From assembly GCA_002690445.1 (NCBI GenBank), contig NZER01000033.1, positions 3,587 to 8,796 on the forward strand: a stretch of DNA of 5,210 nucleotides, given 5' to 3'. Positions 4,628 through 5,210 of this stretch are shown here, piece by piece. The stretch is from Candidatus Pacearchaeota archaeon. GTDB taxonomy: Archaea; Nanoarchaeota; Nanoarchaeia; Pacearchaeales; GW2011-AR1. Below the pieces are notes generated by a model, which was not told where the DNA came from, searched no databases, and was given only the letters and a program-made list of their open reading frames with translations. The position numbers and the translations under genes were made by a program. The number at the start of each line of letters is the position of its first letter. The stretch's first letter is position 1.

Positions 4628-5210
4628 ATGCCAGTAAATCCAAGGTCGATGGGACATAGTTTTAAAAGAATTAGTAGTAGTCCCACAGCAAATACTTATA
4701 CCACAGGAGGTACACTCGGTGGCGACAATATTCTTACAGGTTCTTTAAATGCGGGTGGTACCTGGACAGCGGACCTTTCTGCATTGCCTGAAGGAGGTAC
4801 AAGTGGAAGTGTAGCAAGTGGAGCTACAGGATATCTTCCTTATTATAGGTCAATGCGAACTGTGACTGGAAGTACGGGATTATTCTGGGCCACAGGAACA
4901 AGTAAATTAGGCATAGGCACAACTTCACCTGTTGGTAAATTACACGTATCTGATTCAACTTCAACTGATGTTGTTATTGCTTTGTCGAACAGTGACACAG
5001 GTCACACCATAAATGATGGTTTTCAATTTTGGATAGACACTAGCAAAAATGCATATTTAATTAATAGAGAATTTTCTGATATGAGGTTTTACACTAGTAA
5101 TGCTCAAAAGATGGTTCTTACATCTGGTGGTAACTTAGGCATAGGCACAGATTCACCAACAACCAAATTAGATGTGCGCGGCACGACTTTACTATCTGGC
5201 AATACTGCTA
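4628..5210 (+). CDS. Fibre-like virion protein with LGIGT repeats (3' end outside window)
   Basis: The frame is open from ATG 4628 to the window end, 194 codons, with no stop. The protein begins MPVNPRSMGHSFKRISSSP, then a Gly/Thr/Ser-rich part with LGGDNILTGSLNAGGTWTAD (30-49), and then two copies of the motif LGIGT-[TD]-SP-x2-KL-x-V (residues 94-107 and 170-183), 76 residues apart. This motif is common in phage tail-fibre and appendage proteins, especially in marine viruses, and forms beta-structured repeats that are often followed by a chaperone or peptidase S74-type domain; that end is not visible here. No signal peptide or membrane segment is seen. The likely role is a trimeric fibre or head appendage involved in host contact. 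It follows the capsid gene after a terminator and a TATA-like box, so it may be transcribed separately. ATG 4628 was chosen because it is the first ATG of the frame after the gap; the next in-frame ATG is Met8 (4649). Confidence 0.68.
   Translation, partial: MPVNPRSMGHSFKRISSSPTANTYTTGGTLGGDNILTGSLNAGGTWTADLSALPEGGTSGSVASGATGYLPYYRSMRTVTGSTGLFWATGTSKLGIGTTSPVGKLHVSDSTSTDVVIALSNSDTGHTINDGFQFWIDTSKNAYLINREFSDMRFYTSNAQKMVLTSGGNLGIGTDSPTTKLDVRGTTLLSGNTA
4904..4948 (+). repeat. LGIGT fibre repeat, copy 1
   Basis: Codes for KLGIGTTSPVGKLHV (residues 93-107). It shares the exact 15-base string TTAGGCATAGGCACA (4907-4921) with copy 2, pointing to duplication within the gene or recent exchange between fibre repeats. 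Confidence 0.7.
5132..5176 (+). repeat. LGIGT fibre repeat, copy 2
   Basis: Codes for NLGIGTDSPTTKLDV (residues 169-183), with the same 15-base string at 5135-5149. The segment between the copies (SDSTSTDVVIALSN and onward to QKMVLTSGG) is the typical 'dA..LrI...a.F..g....ri...GnvGIGT' spacer of these fibres. Confidence 0.7.

Noticed and set aside
1..5210. CRISPR array, tRNA or rRNA gene, insertion sequence, attachment site or defence genes
   Set aside because: Nearly every base is covered by the head-module genes; no spaced direct repeats, cloverleaf-like sequence, transposase or integrase motif was seen.

Overview
This window is part of the virion-assembly (head) module of a tailed, HK97-fold double-stranded DNA virus or provirus. 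All genes lie on the + strand and are tightly packed: the 3' end of the terminase large subunit (1-471), portal (518-1819), a fused prohead protease and scaffold (1816-3069), a small head-decoration or stabiliser protein (3072-3455), the HK97-fold major capsid protein (3467-4552), and the 5' part of a fibre-like protein with LGIGT-type repeats (4628 to the window edge). These assignments rest on motifs and gene order; no database search was possible.

Layout. The terminase and portal are separated by 46 bases, which hold a start-stop codon pair and an AT-rich TATA-like stretch. The portal and protease overlap by 4 bases (ATGA). The decoration and capsid genes follow at 2 and 11 bases, each with a nearly identical strong ribosome binding site ending in GGTGATTAAA. 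After the capsid gene comes the only sizeable gap (75 bases). It contains a GC-rich hairpin followed by five T, a TTTATATA box, and a perfect 6-bp hairpin with a GTAA loop, just before the fibre gene.

How the genes work together. TerL pumps DNA through the portal ring into a procapsid built by the capsid protein around the scaffold. The protease then clears the scaffold so that the shell can expand, and the decoration protein probably binds the mature shell. The terminator after the capsid gene fits a late transcript that ends there, or is attenuated before the fibre gene.

Host. The base composition is moderately AT-rich. The GGTGAT ribosome binding sites work in both bacteria and archaea. 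The TTTATATA element lies about 26 bases before the fibre ATG, which has no good ribosome binding site of its own; this is what a leaderless archaeal promoter would look like. An archaeal host is therefore possible but not shown, and LGIGT-repeat fibres are also common in marine bacteriophages. The most interesting points are a cluster of eight cysteines between protease and scaffold, a candidate internal start for a free scaffold protein, the regulatory gap before the fibre gene, and the position of that gene directly behind the capsid gene. I see no defence system, RNA gene, mobile element or CRISPR array here; the core is a normal head module.
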